NCBI GenBank assembly: GCA_947646735.1
Contig: CANTFK010000713.1
Span: 1 to 64,000 of the forward strand
Direction: 5' to 3'
DNA: 64,000 nt
From: Peronospora farinosa
Taxonomy: Eukaryota > Oomycota > Peronosporomycetes > Peronosporales > Peronosporaceae
The notes beneath the pieces were generated by a model. That model was not told where the DNA came from. It saw nothing but the letters and a program-made list of their open reading frames with translations, and did no database searches. Numbering within the stretch: the first letter of the stretch is position 1; every line of letters begins with the position of its first letter. Positions 29,496 to 40,034 of the stretch are shown one piece after another. Made by a program: the position numbers and the translations under genes.

Positions 29496-32400
29496 AACGT
29501 GTTGTGGGCAAGCCCAAACAGGCTATGCCTAACGTGGCAGTCGGCGACCCTAATCGGGTTAACGACGACCACCTCGAAGAAAAGTCGGCAGTGCCTGATG
29601 CGGCACTGGGCAAGGTGCTTGCCATGCTCGGAGACCTATCTGATCGGCTGAATCGGATGGAGGTCTCCCAGAAGGAGCATGCCGGTGGACACCGGAAGGA
29701 CTCTGCGGAGTCAAGCGTCTTTGGTTCGGCTCTGGGAGCGGGTGGAGGGATGAACATCCAGGCTTTGGAACTTACCCCTCCCCGGAAGAGGTCACCGAAC
29801 GACGTGTCGCCGGCTACGTACTTTGGAGCCAGACGACACTACGAAGCTGATGATGCAAATCATCGAGCAGGCCATGTTGAAGCAGACCGCAACATGGGAC
29901 AAGCGCCGGAACCTGCACATTTTATGGCAGGGGTACCAGGCTATTACCCCGGCGCGGGTATGCCGAACGTGATGCATGCCAACCTAAGACAACAGGTTGT
30001 GGGGATGCCAGACGCACAACATCGGAAGCTTGCACAACAAGCTTTTGATGGGAAGGAACTATACCATGGCCTTGGTAGTGGTTTCCTCGGATGGGGCAAG
30101 GAATTTGTGCGTCAAGTTGGTTTTGCCGAGCGTGCGTGTGGATTCACGTGGCCGGAAGACATCAAGGTGGATGTCTTAGGACAACACCTGGCCGGTAAGG
30201 CACAGACGTACTATCGTCGTCAAGTGGAGACTTGGTGGTGTGAAAGTCAAACCCTGGAGCATGCTATGCAAAGGCTGCTTCAGACCTTCAGCACTAAAAT
30301 CACGCCTGCCCAAAGCATGAAATTGTTTACGGCTCCCAAGGCACCTCACAGAAGTTGGACGGACCATTTCCTGTACCTGACGGCAGTCAGTGATGCTTGC
30401 GGAGGGGCAGATACCCTGGTGTTGGATAACATCGTCCATTATGCAGACCCGCATATGCGAATGACCATGATGTCCAGGCTGGACATTCATCGAACCGACT
30501 GCTTGCGCCAAGCCGAGGAATTGGCAAAGTTCGCCCAGTCAACGGAGATTGACAACCACGCGAAGCATCTCGGACGTGACGTGGTCAATGCTGTTGAACC
30601 AAGAAAGGAGTCAAGAGACAAGGTCAAGCACAAGGTACTGAAAGAATCAAATGACAATGACCAACGAACGTGCTACAGATGCGGCGAGGTGGGACATATC
30701 AAGTCGATGTGCCCCAAGAGACAGATGTCCAAAGTCCCAAGACCAAGTTTCACATTTGCGATCGACAATGGTGATCGTCTCCAAGACAATCACTGGATCC
30801 TCGACAGTGGGTCGAGCAGACTCCTTGTCAACGACTTGTCTCTGCTCGTCAACCCGAGCGACCGTCGAAACGAATGCTTGACAGCTGCAACAGATGGAGG
30901 TGTGCTCCGGATTACCAAGCAAGGGAGTGTCAACATTGAAGTTATTGCACTCGGGGTTGTGAATTCCATCCAACTTCTCGATGTACAGTACGCCGCGAAC
31001 CTCGAGCGAAACATCATCTCGTATGGTAAGCTCGAGGCTAAGGGATGTGTACTTGAGTACCGAGGAGAGAGACGTGTGTTAACCTCTGGTTTTGGAGGTG
31101 CACCGGTTATGGATGTGGAGTGCAATAACAATGTGCTAGTTGTTGCAGTGACAGGATTATGCAACAAGACCTCACATTTACCACCAAGGGAGATGACGGC
31201 TGCGATCAATTCACCTGAATATAACTCCGATTCGGATGTTCAGAGTGGTACCTTGATGCAATTCCATCGTCGCTTGGGTCACCTGTGTTACGAAACGATC
31301 ATCAAGATGGCCAAAGACCCGGCATCTGGTATCAGGCTGACTGACACGAGGCGCATGAATTGCTTGGCCTGTGCACAAGGCAAGCAAACCAAAGCATCAC
31401 AGTCACGAAAAGACTCAGGCCAAAATTCTCCCATCGATGTGATCGGTGGAGTAATTTGCTCCGACCTCAAGGGCCCAATGACTCCAAGGGATCGTCTGGG
31501 TAACCGTTACCTGGTCAATTTCATTGACCACAGGTCAAATTATTGCCGTGTATTCTTGGCCAGATCCAAGGATGTTGCTGCCCTCAAGTTCAAGCACTTC
31601 CTGATGAGCTTTGAACGAGAGTTCAATTGCAATATCCACGTACTACGCACGGACGGAGGTGGCGAATACAAGACCTTGGACGTGTTTTGTAAGACGAATG
31701 GAGTCTCGCGTCAAGTCAGTGAAGCCAGAAATCAGGCAAGTAACAGCAAAGCTGAACGGATGCATCGGACAATTATGAATATGATCCGAAGCATGGTGTT
31801 TGCTTCAAACCTGCCTTTGCATTTCTGGGGCGACGCTGCTGAGTATGCAACTTACATTCTCAACAGAATCAGGACCAAGTCGAATCCAGGTGGGGTGTCT
31901 CCGATGGAATTTTTGACCACGAAGGTGCCAAACCTGAACGACATCGTGGCGTTCGGCTCCACGTGCACGGTGCACGTGGATGCAAGGAACAAATCACTTG
32001 GAGAGCGAGGGAAGGCGGCCATCATAATTGGAAAGAGTGATGAGACTAAGGGGTACAAAGTGTACATCCCCAAGGACAAGGTGGTCGTGGTAACGCAGCA
32101 CGTACGCAACATCGAAACACTGTCGGATGGGCGTAACGGTCAAGACTACTCGTACACCGAAAGGATTGAACATCAGGAGGAGATATCAACCGATGATCAA
32201 CAGAAGGTTCAAGTACCTTCAAGTGTCAAGAAACGGGCGGCGAAAGCTCGAAGTGTCCGTAAGCCCGGATGGACTAGGGAACGACACGGCACAAGGTCAA
32301 CGAGCAGACGTGCTAAGAAAGTTGTTGGTGAAGGCCCTGCTGAACGACAGGATGTCGTGAATGCAGTCATCGCTCAAGATCCAAAGCACTATGGCGAAGC

Positions 32401-34015
32401 CATGCGAAGTGGTGATCGCCAGAAATGGACCACGGCTATGACTGAAGAGTTGGATGCTCTGAAGTCAAACGGCGTGTGGACGATTGTACTACCACCGAAA
32501 GGTGCACACGTCTTGCACAACAAGTGGGTCTATAAGACCAAGACTGATGCAAACGGGGACGTGGAGAGGTACAAGGCTCGCCTGGTGGTCTGTGGGAACG
32601 AGCAAGTGTTTGGTGTCGATTATACCCTAACGTTTGCTGCCGTCATGGATTTGGCAACGGTAAAGTTGATTTTGGTGCTCTCCAGGCGTTGGAACGTGCC
32701 TGCTCGACATGGTGACGTTCCCAATGCCTACGTCAAGGCTGAAAAGGAGGAGCACCTTGACATCTATATGAAGGTGCCCAAGGGCATGGTTTTGAGTGAC
32801 CAAGAGCTTAAGTTGCATGGCGTGGAAACATCAAGTGACCTGGTCCTCCTGTTGAAGAAGTCACTGTACGGCCTCAAGCAAGCTGGAAGGCTTTGGAGTA
32901 AATTACTTGATTTAAAGCTACGTCAAGGTGGTTTCCAACAATGCACCACGGATATGTGCTTGTACTACAAGTACAAGGGTGAGACGTGCACGGTGGTTGG
33001 CGTCTACGTGGACGACCTATTGGTCACAGGGACTGAGCAAGGGGCCGTGGATGAATTTTTCATGGAGATGAGCTCGCTGTCCATCAAGGACCTAGGCGTC
33101 GTCAACAAGTTTCTTGGTTTACGAATCAATTTGAACGACGAGACAGGATACGTTCTGGACCAAGAAGTCATGATCGACTTACTGTTAAAGGAGTTCGGAC
33201 TGGATTCAGCTAATGGGGTGAGGACCCCAATCGGGGACGAGTGCAATGCAGAAGACGAGGACACTGTGGAATACCTATCTGCGAAGGGTGCAAAGGGCGA
33301 ACCAAGTGTGAAGTCGTTCCAGTCGCTGGTTGGGAGCCTGTTGTGGATAGCAAGGTGCATGCGTCCTGATATCTGCTTTGCTGTTCACAAGGCAACTAGG
33401 CAGACACACAAGCCAACGACAAAGGACTGGAAGATCGCAAAACGTATTGCAGGATACTTGAAGATGTCGAAGGGCTTGAAGTTGCACCTCAATGGTGTTG
33501 GACCTACATCCAATGATGTCCAGGTCGAATGTTGGAGCGATTCCGATTTCGCTGCCGACAAGTCTGATCGCAAGTCAGTCTCCGGGTGTGTCCTCACTTT
33601 GGATGGAGCCGTCGTGATGTGGACGTGCAAGAAGCAGTCCGGTGTGTCGTTGAGCACGATGGAAGCGGAATTCATCTCTGCGTCACAAGCGGGACGTGAA
33701 TTGCTGGGCCTACGAGAACTACTCGGCGAATTGAAGCTGAAGATAAGCGAGCCCATGCCGATGTGGGTTGACAACCAAGCGGCAATCAAGCAACTCGAGT
33801 CCAAGAAGAGTACCTTAAGCGCGAAGCATGTGGACATTCGATTCAAGTTTATACTCCATCATGTGCGTGAAGGTGTCGTGCAACCAAAATTTATCAAGTC
33901 TGAGGACATGATGGCGGACATATTGACCAAGACGTTACCGGCACCAAGAATGGAAGACCTGCGAGCGATGTTCAAGTTGAAGTCCATCCAGGATGCGGTT
34001 GAGGAGGAGTGTTAG
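29483..34015 (+). CDS. Copia gag-pol polyprotein, copy 1, intact frame
   Basis: 1510 codons without a break. Gag covers residues 1-390, with zinc knuckle CYRCGEVGHIKSMC at about 397. The protease Asp is in WILDSGSS at 441. The integrase zinc site HRRLGH...CLAC starts at about 594; catalytic residues lie in SDLKGP (661), RTDGGGEY (724) and KAER (758). The RT core includes KWVYKTKTDANG and the YVDD box at 1175. RNase H has SDSDFAADKSDRKS near 1352 and MEAEF at 1393. The order PR-IN-RT-RH marks Ty1/Copia. The stop codon TAG lies inside the start of the next LTR (TGTTAG). Two residues depart from the usual pattern and from copy 2: Ser for Gly in NSKAER, and Met for Thr in CMRPDI. These could impair activity. 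Confidence 0.93.
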   Translation: MSPTERVVGKPKQAMPNVAVGDPNRVNDDHLEEKSAVPDAALGKVLAMLGDLSDRLNRMEVSQKEHAGGHRKDSAESSVFGSALGAGGGMNIQALELTPPRKRSPNDVSPATYFGARRHYEADDANHRAGHVEADRNMGQAPEPAHFMAGVPGYYPGAGMPNVMHANLRQQVVGMPDAQHRKLAQQAFDGKELYHGLGSGFLGWGKEFVRQVGFAERACGFTWPEDIKVDVLGQHLAGKAQTYYRRQVETWWCESQTLEHAMQRLLQTFSTKITPAQSMKLFTAPKAPHRSWTDHFLYLTAVSDACGGADTLVLDNIVHYADPHMRMTMMSRLDIHRTDCLRQAEELAKFAQSTEIDNHAKHLGRDVVNAVEPRKESRDKVKHKVLKESNDNDQRTCYRCGEVGHIKSMCPKRQMSKVPRPSFTFAIDNGDRLQDNHWILDSGSSRLLVNDLSLLVNPSDRRNECLTAATDGGVLRITKQGSVNIEVIALGVVNSIQLLDVQYAANLERNIISYGKLEAKGCVLEYRGERRVLTSGFGGAPVMDVECNNNVLVVAVTGLCNKTSHLPPREMTAAINSPEYNSDSDVQSGTLMQFHRRLGHLCYETIIKMAKDPASGIRLTDTRRMNCLACAQGKQTKASQSRKDSGQNSPIDVIGGVICSDLKGPMTPRDRLGNRYLVNFIDHRSNYCRVFLARSKDVAALKFKHFLMSFEREFNCNIHVLRTDGGGEYKTLDVFCKTNGVSRQVSEARNQASNSKAERMHRTIMNMIRSMVFASNLPLHFWGDAAEYATYILNRIRTKSNPGGVSPMEFLTTKVPNLNDIVAFGSTCTVHVDARNKSLGERGKAAIIIGKSDETKGYKVYIPKDKVVVVTQHVRNIETLSDGRNGQDYSYTERIEHQEEISTDDQQKVQVPSSVKKRAAKARSVRKPGWTRERHGTRSTSRRAKKVVGEGPAERQDVVNAVIAQDPKHYGEAMRSGDRQKWTTAMTEELDALKSNGVWTIVLPPKGAHVLHNKWVYKTKTDANGDVERYKARLVVCGNEQVFGVDYTLTFAAVMDLATVKLILVLSRRWNVPARHGDVPNAYVKAEKEEHLDIYMKVPKGMVLSDQELKLHGVETSSDLVLLLKKSLYGLKQAGRLWSKLLDLKLRQGGFQQCTTDMCLYYKYKGETCTVVGVYVDDLLVTGTEQGAVDEFFMEMSSLSIKDLGVVNKFLGLRINLNDETGYVLDQEVMIDLLLKEFGLDSANGVRTPIGDECNAEDEDTVEYLSAKGAKGEPSVKSFQSLVGSLLWIARCMRPDICFAVHKATRQTHKPTTKDWKIAKRIAGYLKMSKGLKLHLNGVGPTSNDVQVECWSDSDFAADKSDRKSVSGCVLTLDGAVVMWTCKKQSGVSLSTMEAEFISASQAGRELLGLRELLGELKLKISEPMPMWVDNQAAIKQLESKKSTLSAKHVDIRFKFILHHVREGVVQPKFIKSEDMMADILTKTLPAPRMEDLRAMFKLKSIQDAVEEEC

Positions 34016-34385
34016 AAGCTATTGTTGCTGATAGGCCGTGAAGGTCAAGGGCAATACCCTGTTACGCGGTAAGTAACAACCGTACCTGATTGACTAAACA
34101 GATTTGACGTGCTGACAGATGGGACGAGGCGACGATATCGCCACGTCGGACCATCAGGATGTTGCGACATATGGGACGAGGCGACGAGATTACCACATCG
34201 TCTTGTCGATGTCGTAACGGATGGGACGGAGCGGGATAGACGTGAACTATAGATGGTATAGTTGCAGTCGGTTTCGCATGCATGTGTAGGTATTAACGAA
34301 CGAGGAAAGTTAATGCTTAATATATTTTACTTTTACTTCTACCTCTACGTGCACAAGTGCACCACTACTTCACTTCAATCTAACA
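34010..34385 (+). repeat. Copia LTR 2 (shared central LTR)
   Basis: 376 bp. It serves as 3' LTR for copy 1 and 5' LTR for copy 2. One distinctive change is GTAACGGATGGG near 34216, where LTRs 1 and 3 read GTAACAGATGGG. Confidence 0.93.
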
Positions 34386-34389
34386 GGTT

Positions 34390-37300
34390 ATGAGCCCAAC
34401 GGAACGTGTTGTGGGCAAGCCCAAACAGGCTATGCCTAACGTGGCAGTCGGCGACCCTAATCGGGTTAACGACGACCACCTCGAAGAAAAGTCGGCAGTG
34501 CCTGATGCGGCACTGGGCAAGGTGCTTGCCATGCTCGGAGACCTATCTGATCGGCTGAATTGGATGGAGGTCTCCCAGAAGGAGCATGCCGGCGGACACC
34601 GGAAGGACTCTGCGGAGTCAAGCGTCTTTGGTTCGGCTCTGGGAGCGGGTGGAGGGATGAACATCCAGGCTTTGGAACTTACCCCTCCCCGGAAGAGGTC
34701 ACCGAACGACGTGTCGCCGGCTACGTACTTTGGACTACGAAGCTGATGATGCAAATCATCGAGCAGGCCATGTTGAAGCAGACCGCAACATGGGACAAGC
34801 GCCGGAAACTGCACATTTTATGGCAGGGGTACCAGGCTATTACCCCGGCGCGGGTATGCCGAACGTGATGCATGCCAACCTAAGACAACAGGTTGTGGGG
34901 ATGCCAGACGCGCAACATCGGAAGCTTGCACAACAAGCTTTTGATGGGAAGGAACTATACCATGGCCTTGGTAGTGGTTTCCTCGGATGGGGCAAGGAAT
35001 TTGTGCGTCAAGTTGGTTTTGCCGAGCGTGCGTGTGGATTCACGTGGCCGGAAGACATCAAGGTGGATGTCTTAGGACAACACCTGGCCGGTAAGGCACA
35101 GACGTACTATCGTCGTCAAGTGGAGACTTGGTGGTGTGAAAGTCAAACCCTGGAGCATGCTATGCAAAGGCTGCTTCAGACCTTCAGCACTAAAATCACG
35201 CCTGCCCAAAGCATGAAATTGTTTACGGCTCCCAAGGCACCTCACAGAAGTTGGACGGACCATTTCCTGTACCTGACGGCAGTCAGTGATGCTTGCGGAG
35301 GGGCAGATACCCTGGTGTTGGATAACATCGTCCATTATGCAGACCCGCATATGCGAATGACCATGATGTCCAGGCTGGACATTCATCGAACCGACTGCTT
35401 GCGCCAAGCCGAGGAATTGGCAAAGTTCGCCCAGTCAACGGAGATTGACAACCACGCGAAGCATCTCGGACGTGACGTGGTCAATGCTGTTGAACCAAGA
35501 AAGGAGTCAAGAGACAAGGTCAAGCACAAGGTACTGAAAGAATCAAATGACAATGACCAACGAACGTGCTACAGATGCGGCGAGGTGGGACATATCAAGT
35601 CGATGTGCCCCAAGAGACAGATGTCCAAAGTCCCAAGACCAAGTTTCACATTTGCGATCGACAATGGTGATCGTCTCCAAGACAATCACTGGATCCTCGA
35701 CAGTGGGTCGAGCAGACTCCTTGTCAACGACTTGTCTCTGCTCGTCAACCCGAGCGACCGTCGAAACGAATGCTTGACAGCTGCAACAGATGGAGGTGTG
35801 CTCCGGATTACCAAGCAAGGGAGTGTCAACATTGAAGTTATTGCACTCGGGGTTGTGAATTCCATCCAACTTCTCGATGTACAGTACGCCGCGAACCTCG
35901 AGCGAAACATCATCTCGTATGGTAAGCTCGAGGCTAAGGGATGTGTACTTGAGTACCGAGGAGAGAGACGTGTGTTAACCTCTGGTTTTGGAGGTGCACC
36001 GGTTATGGATGTGGAGTGCAATAACAATGTGCTAGTTGTTGCAGTGACAGGATTATGCAACAAGACCTCACATTTACCACCAAGGGAGATGACGGCTGCG
36101 ATCAATTCACCTGAATATAACTCCGATTCGGATGTTCAGAGTGGTACCTTGATGCAATTCCATCGTCGCTTGGGTCACCTGTGTTACGAAACGATCATCA
36201 AGATGGCCAAAGACCCGGCATCTGGTATCAGGCTGACTGACACGAGGCGCATGAATTGCTTGGCCTGTGCACAAGGCAAGCAAACCAAAGCATCACAGTC
36301 ACGAAAAGACTCAGGCCAAAATTCTCCCATCGATGTGATCGGTGGAGTAATTTGCTCCGACCTCAAGGGCCCAATGACTCCAAGGGATCGTCTGGGTAAC
36401 CGTTACCTGGTCAATTTCATTGACCACAGGTCAAATTATTGCCGTGTATTCTTGGCCAGATCCAAGGATGTTGCTGCCCTCAAGTTCAAGCACTTCCTGA
36501 TGAGCTTTGAACGAGAGTTCAATTGCAATATCCACGTACTATGCACGGACGGAGGTGGCGAATACAAGACCTTGGACGTGTTTTGTAAGACGAATGGAGT
36601 CTCGCGTCAAGTCAGTGAAGCCAGAAATCAGGCAAGTAACGGCAAAGCTGAACGGATGCATCGGACAATTATGAATATGGTCCGAAGCATGGTGTTTGCT
36701 TCAAACCTGCCTTTGCATTTCTGGGGCGACGCTGCTGAGTATGCAACTTACATTCTCAACAGAATCAGGACCAAGTCGAATCCAGGTGGGGTGTCTCCGA
36801 TGGAATTTTTGACCACGAAGGTGCCAAACCTGAACGACATCGTGGCGTTCGGCTCCACGTGCACGGTGCACGTGGATGCAAGGAACAAATCACTTGGAGA
36901 GCGAGGGAAGGCGGCCATCATAATTGGAAAGAGTGATGAGACTAAGGGGTACAAAGTGTACATCCCCAAGGACAAGGTGGTCGTGGTAACGCAGCACGTA
37001 CGCAACATCGAAACACTGTCGGATGGGCGTAACGGTCAAGACTACTCGTACACCGAAAGGATTGAACATCAGGAGGAGATATCAACCGATGATCAACAGA
37101 AGGTTCAAGTACCTTCAAGTGTCAAGAAACGGGCGGCGAAAGCTCGAAGTGGCCGTAAGCCCGGATGGACTAGGGAACGACACGGCACAAGGTCAACGAG
37201 CAGACGTGCTAAGAAAGTTGTTGGTGAAGGCCCTGCTGAACGACAGGATGTCGTGAATGCAGTCATCGCTCAAGATCCAAAGCACTATGGCGAAGCCATG

Positions 37301-38911
37301 CGAAGTGGTGATCGCCAGAAATGGACCACGGCTATGACTGAAGAGTTGGATGCTCTGAAGTCAAACGGCGTGTGGACGATTGTACTACCACCGAAAGGTG
37401 CACACGTCTTGCACAACAAGTGGGTCTATAAGACCAAGACTGATGCAAACGGGGACGTGGAGAGGTACAAGGCTCGCCTGGTGGTCTGTGGGAACGAGCA
37501 AGTGTTTGGTGTCGATTATACCCTAACGTTTGCTGCCGTCATGGATTTGGCAACGGTAAAGTTGATTTTGGTGCTCTCCAGGCGTTGGAACGTGCCTGCC
37601 CGACATGGTGACGTTCCCAATGCCTACGTCAAGGCTGAAAAGGAGGAGCACCTTGACATCTATATGAAGGTGCCCAAGGGCATGGTTTTGAGTGACCAAG
37701 AGCTTAAGTTGCATGGCGTGGAAACATCAAGTGACCTGGTCCTCCTGTTGAAGAAGTCACTGTACGGCCTCAAGCAAGCTGGAAGGCTTTGGAGTAAATT
37801 ACTTGATTTAAAGCTACGTCAAGGTGGTTTCCAACAATGCACCACGGATATGTGCTTGTACTACAAGTACAAGGGTGAGACGTGCACGGTGGTTGGCGTC
37901 TACGTGGACGACCTATTGGTCACAGGGACTGAGCAAGGGGCCGTGGATGAATTTTTCATGGAGATGAGCTCGCTGTCCATCAAGGACCTAGGCGTCGTCA
38001 ACAAGTTTCTTGGTTTACGAATCAATTTGAACGACGAGACAGGATACGTTCTGGACCAAGAAGTCATGATCGACTTACTGTTAAAGGAGTTCGGACTGGA
38101 TTCAGCTAATGGGGTGAGGACCCCAATCGGGGACGAGTGCAATGCAGAAGACGAGGACACTGTGGAATACCTATCTGCGAAGGGTGCAAAGGGCGAACCA
38201 AGTGTGAAGTCGTTCCAGTCGCTGGTTGGGAGCCTGTTGTGGATAGCAAGGTGCACGCGTCCTGATATCTGCTTTGCTGTTCACAAGGCAACTAGGCAGA
38301 CACACAAGCCAACGACAAAGGACTGGAAGATCGCAAAACGTATTGCAGGATACTTGAAGATGTCGAAGGGCTTGAAGTTGCACCTCAATGGTGTTGGACC
38401 TACATCCAATGATGTCCAGGTCGAATGTTGGAGCGATTCCGATTTCGCTGCCGACAAGTCTGATCGCAAGTCAGTCTCCGGGTGTGTCCTCACTTTGGAT
38501 GGAGCCGTCGTGATGTGGACGTGCAAGAAGCAGTCCGGTGTGTCGTTGAGCACGATGGAAGCGGAATTCATCTCTGCGTCACAAGCGGGACGTGAATTGC
38601 TGGGCCTACGAGAACTACTCGGCGAATTGAAGCTGAAGATAAGCGAGCCCATGCCGATGTGGGTTGACAACCAAGCGGCAATCAAGCAACTCGAGTCCGA
38701 GAAGAGTACCTTAAGCGCGAAGCATGTGGACATTCGATTCAAGTTTATACTCCATCATGTGCGTGAAGGTGTTGTGCAACCAAAATTTATCAAGTCTGAG
38801 GACATGATGGCGGACATATTGACCAAGACGTTACCGGCACCAAGAATGGAAGACCTGCGAGCGATGTTCAAGTTGAAGTCCATCCAGGATGCGGTTGAGG
38901 AGGAGTGTTAG
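34390..38911 (+). pseudogene. Copia gag-pol polyprotein, copy 2, frameshifted
   Basis: Nearly identical to copy 1 but has lost 11 bp at about 34735 (GCCAGACGACA in copy 1 near 29827). This shifts the gag frame after residue 112, so the first frame ends at 34746. The long open frame beyond that (to 38911) has no proper ATG at its beginning. Domains are as in copy 1. A Cys replaces Arg next to the second integrase Asp (CTDGGGEY). At two other sites, NGKAER and CTRPDI, this copy has the more usual residue. Confidence 0.92.
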
Positions 38912-39281
38912 AAGCTATTGTTGCTGATAGGCCGTGAAGGTCAAGGGCAATACCCTGTTACGCGGTAAGTAACAACCGTACCTGATTGACTAAACAGATT
39001 TGACGTGCTGACAGATGGGACGAGGCGACGATATCGCCACGTCGGACCATCAGGATGTTGCGACATATGGGACGAGGCGACGAGATTACCACATCGTCTT
39101 GTCGATGTCGTAACAGATGGGACGTAGCGGGATAGACGTGAACTATAGATGGTATAGTTGCAGTCGGTTTCGCATGCATGTGTAGGTATTAACGAACGAG
39201 GAAAGTTAATGCTTAATATATTTTACTTTTACTTCTACCTCTACGTGCACAAGTGCACCACTACTTCACTTCAATCTAACA
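38906..39281 (+). repeat. Copia LTR 3
   Basis: 376 bp, ending ATCTAACA at 39281. It shares CTGATAGG with LTR 2 and has a private GACGTAGCGG near 39122. Confidence 0.93.
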
Positions 39282-40034
39282 TTTATATGCCAAATTAGTA
39301 ATACAATACGTTTAAGGAGACGTCGCGGTCATCGAATTCGACTCGTCATGTGTGGCCTGTGAAGCAGCATGATGCCATCCGAAACAAGCAGTGTGTTACG
39401 TCCCCGGTGCCAGCTAGATATCAATTGGCGCACACACAAGGTGTAGTCTCTATAGCTCGTTGATCTCAGACGCATTGAACTAAAAGGGTATTTAGTTCTA
39501 CAATAACAATTGTAATTAAACTATCTATTATTCTTCTAGCGAATGTTGGGTTTGTAGCTCACTCTAAACTCATAGTTAAAGGTAGTGTTCCTCATCTTTT
39601 CATTTACACCCGCTACGTGCACCTTCCTCTTATGCAAGGATGTCCGATATAATGCATGAATGATGGTTTCTTGACAGTGAGCCAGAAAGTGTACTACATC
39701 GTCAAAGCAGCAGCCATCACTTGTAGACGCAATACTGGCGCCCTTGGCTTTATACATGCACATCCGAGTTTGCGTCAAAAGACACGCCCCGCTTTCGATT
39801 GTTAGACGCGATTTACGGGCCACACGCCGAGGAGATCTACAAAAAACTCGGCATTCTGTCCTGAACGTAAATGTCTCGCAAAAACGTGCAACGGTTGTGT
39901 ACCGACGGACACTCGTAATCACAAAGACAACGATTGACAGGGTGTAGGCGTAAAGGGGTAAGCGACGGCAAAGAAGTTGCTGATGCCCGCCAAGGACGTG
40001 ACTGATAAGCTGCAGCAGGACTCGTTTCATTAAC
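39282..40034. other. 3' flank of host gene, no gene recognised
   Basis: Begins with the probable target duplication TTTAT. GTGTTACGTCCCCGGTGCC near 39391 resembles the starts of some Gypsy LTRs but has no partner here. A perfect hairpin GAACTAAA/TTTAGTTC lies at 39477-39498. A 197-codon frame on the minus strand (39536-40129) overlaps the 3' end of the neighbouring gene in another frame and shows no domain; I treat it as chance. Confidence 0.5.

Larger units (their letters stand above)
29103..39281 (+). mobile_element. Tandem pair of Ty1/Copia elements sharing a central LTR
   Basis: LTR-ORF-LTR-ORF-LTR, with three 376-bp LTRs at 29103, 34010 and 38906, all TGTTAG...CTAACA. The outer flanks are TCTAT (29098-29102) and TTTAT (39282-39286), probably a 5-bp target duplication with one change. 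The two internal regions are almost identical. Unequal recombination between LTRs of one insertion and its copy gives this structure. It lies about 0.75 kb beyond the 3' end of the host gene at 40035-42308. Confidence 0.95.

Noticed and set aside
34730..38911. A separate 1393-codon gene starting at 34730
   Set aside because: The apparent start is a TTG. The frame is copy 2 of the Copia polyprotein downstream of an 11-bp deletion.
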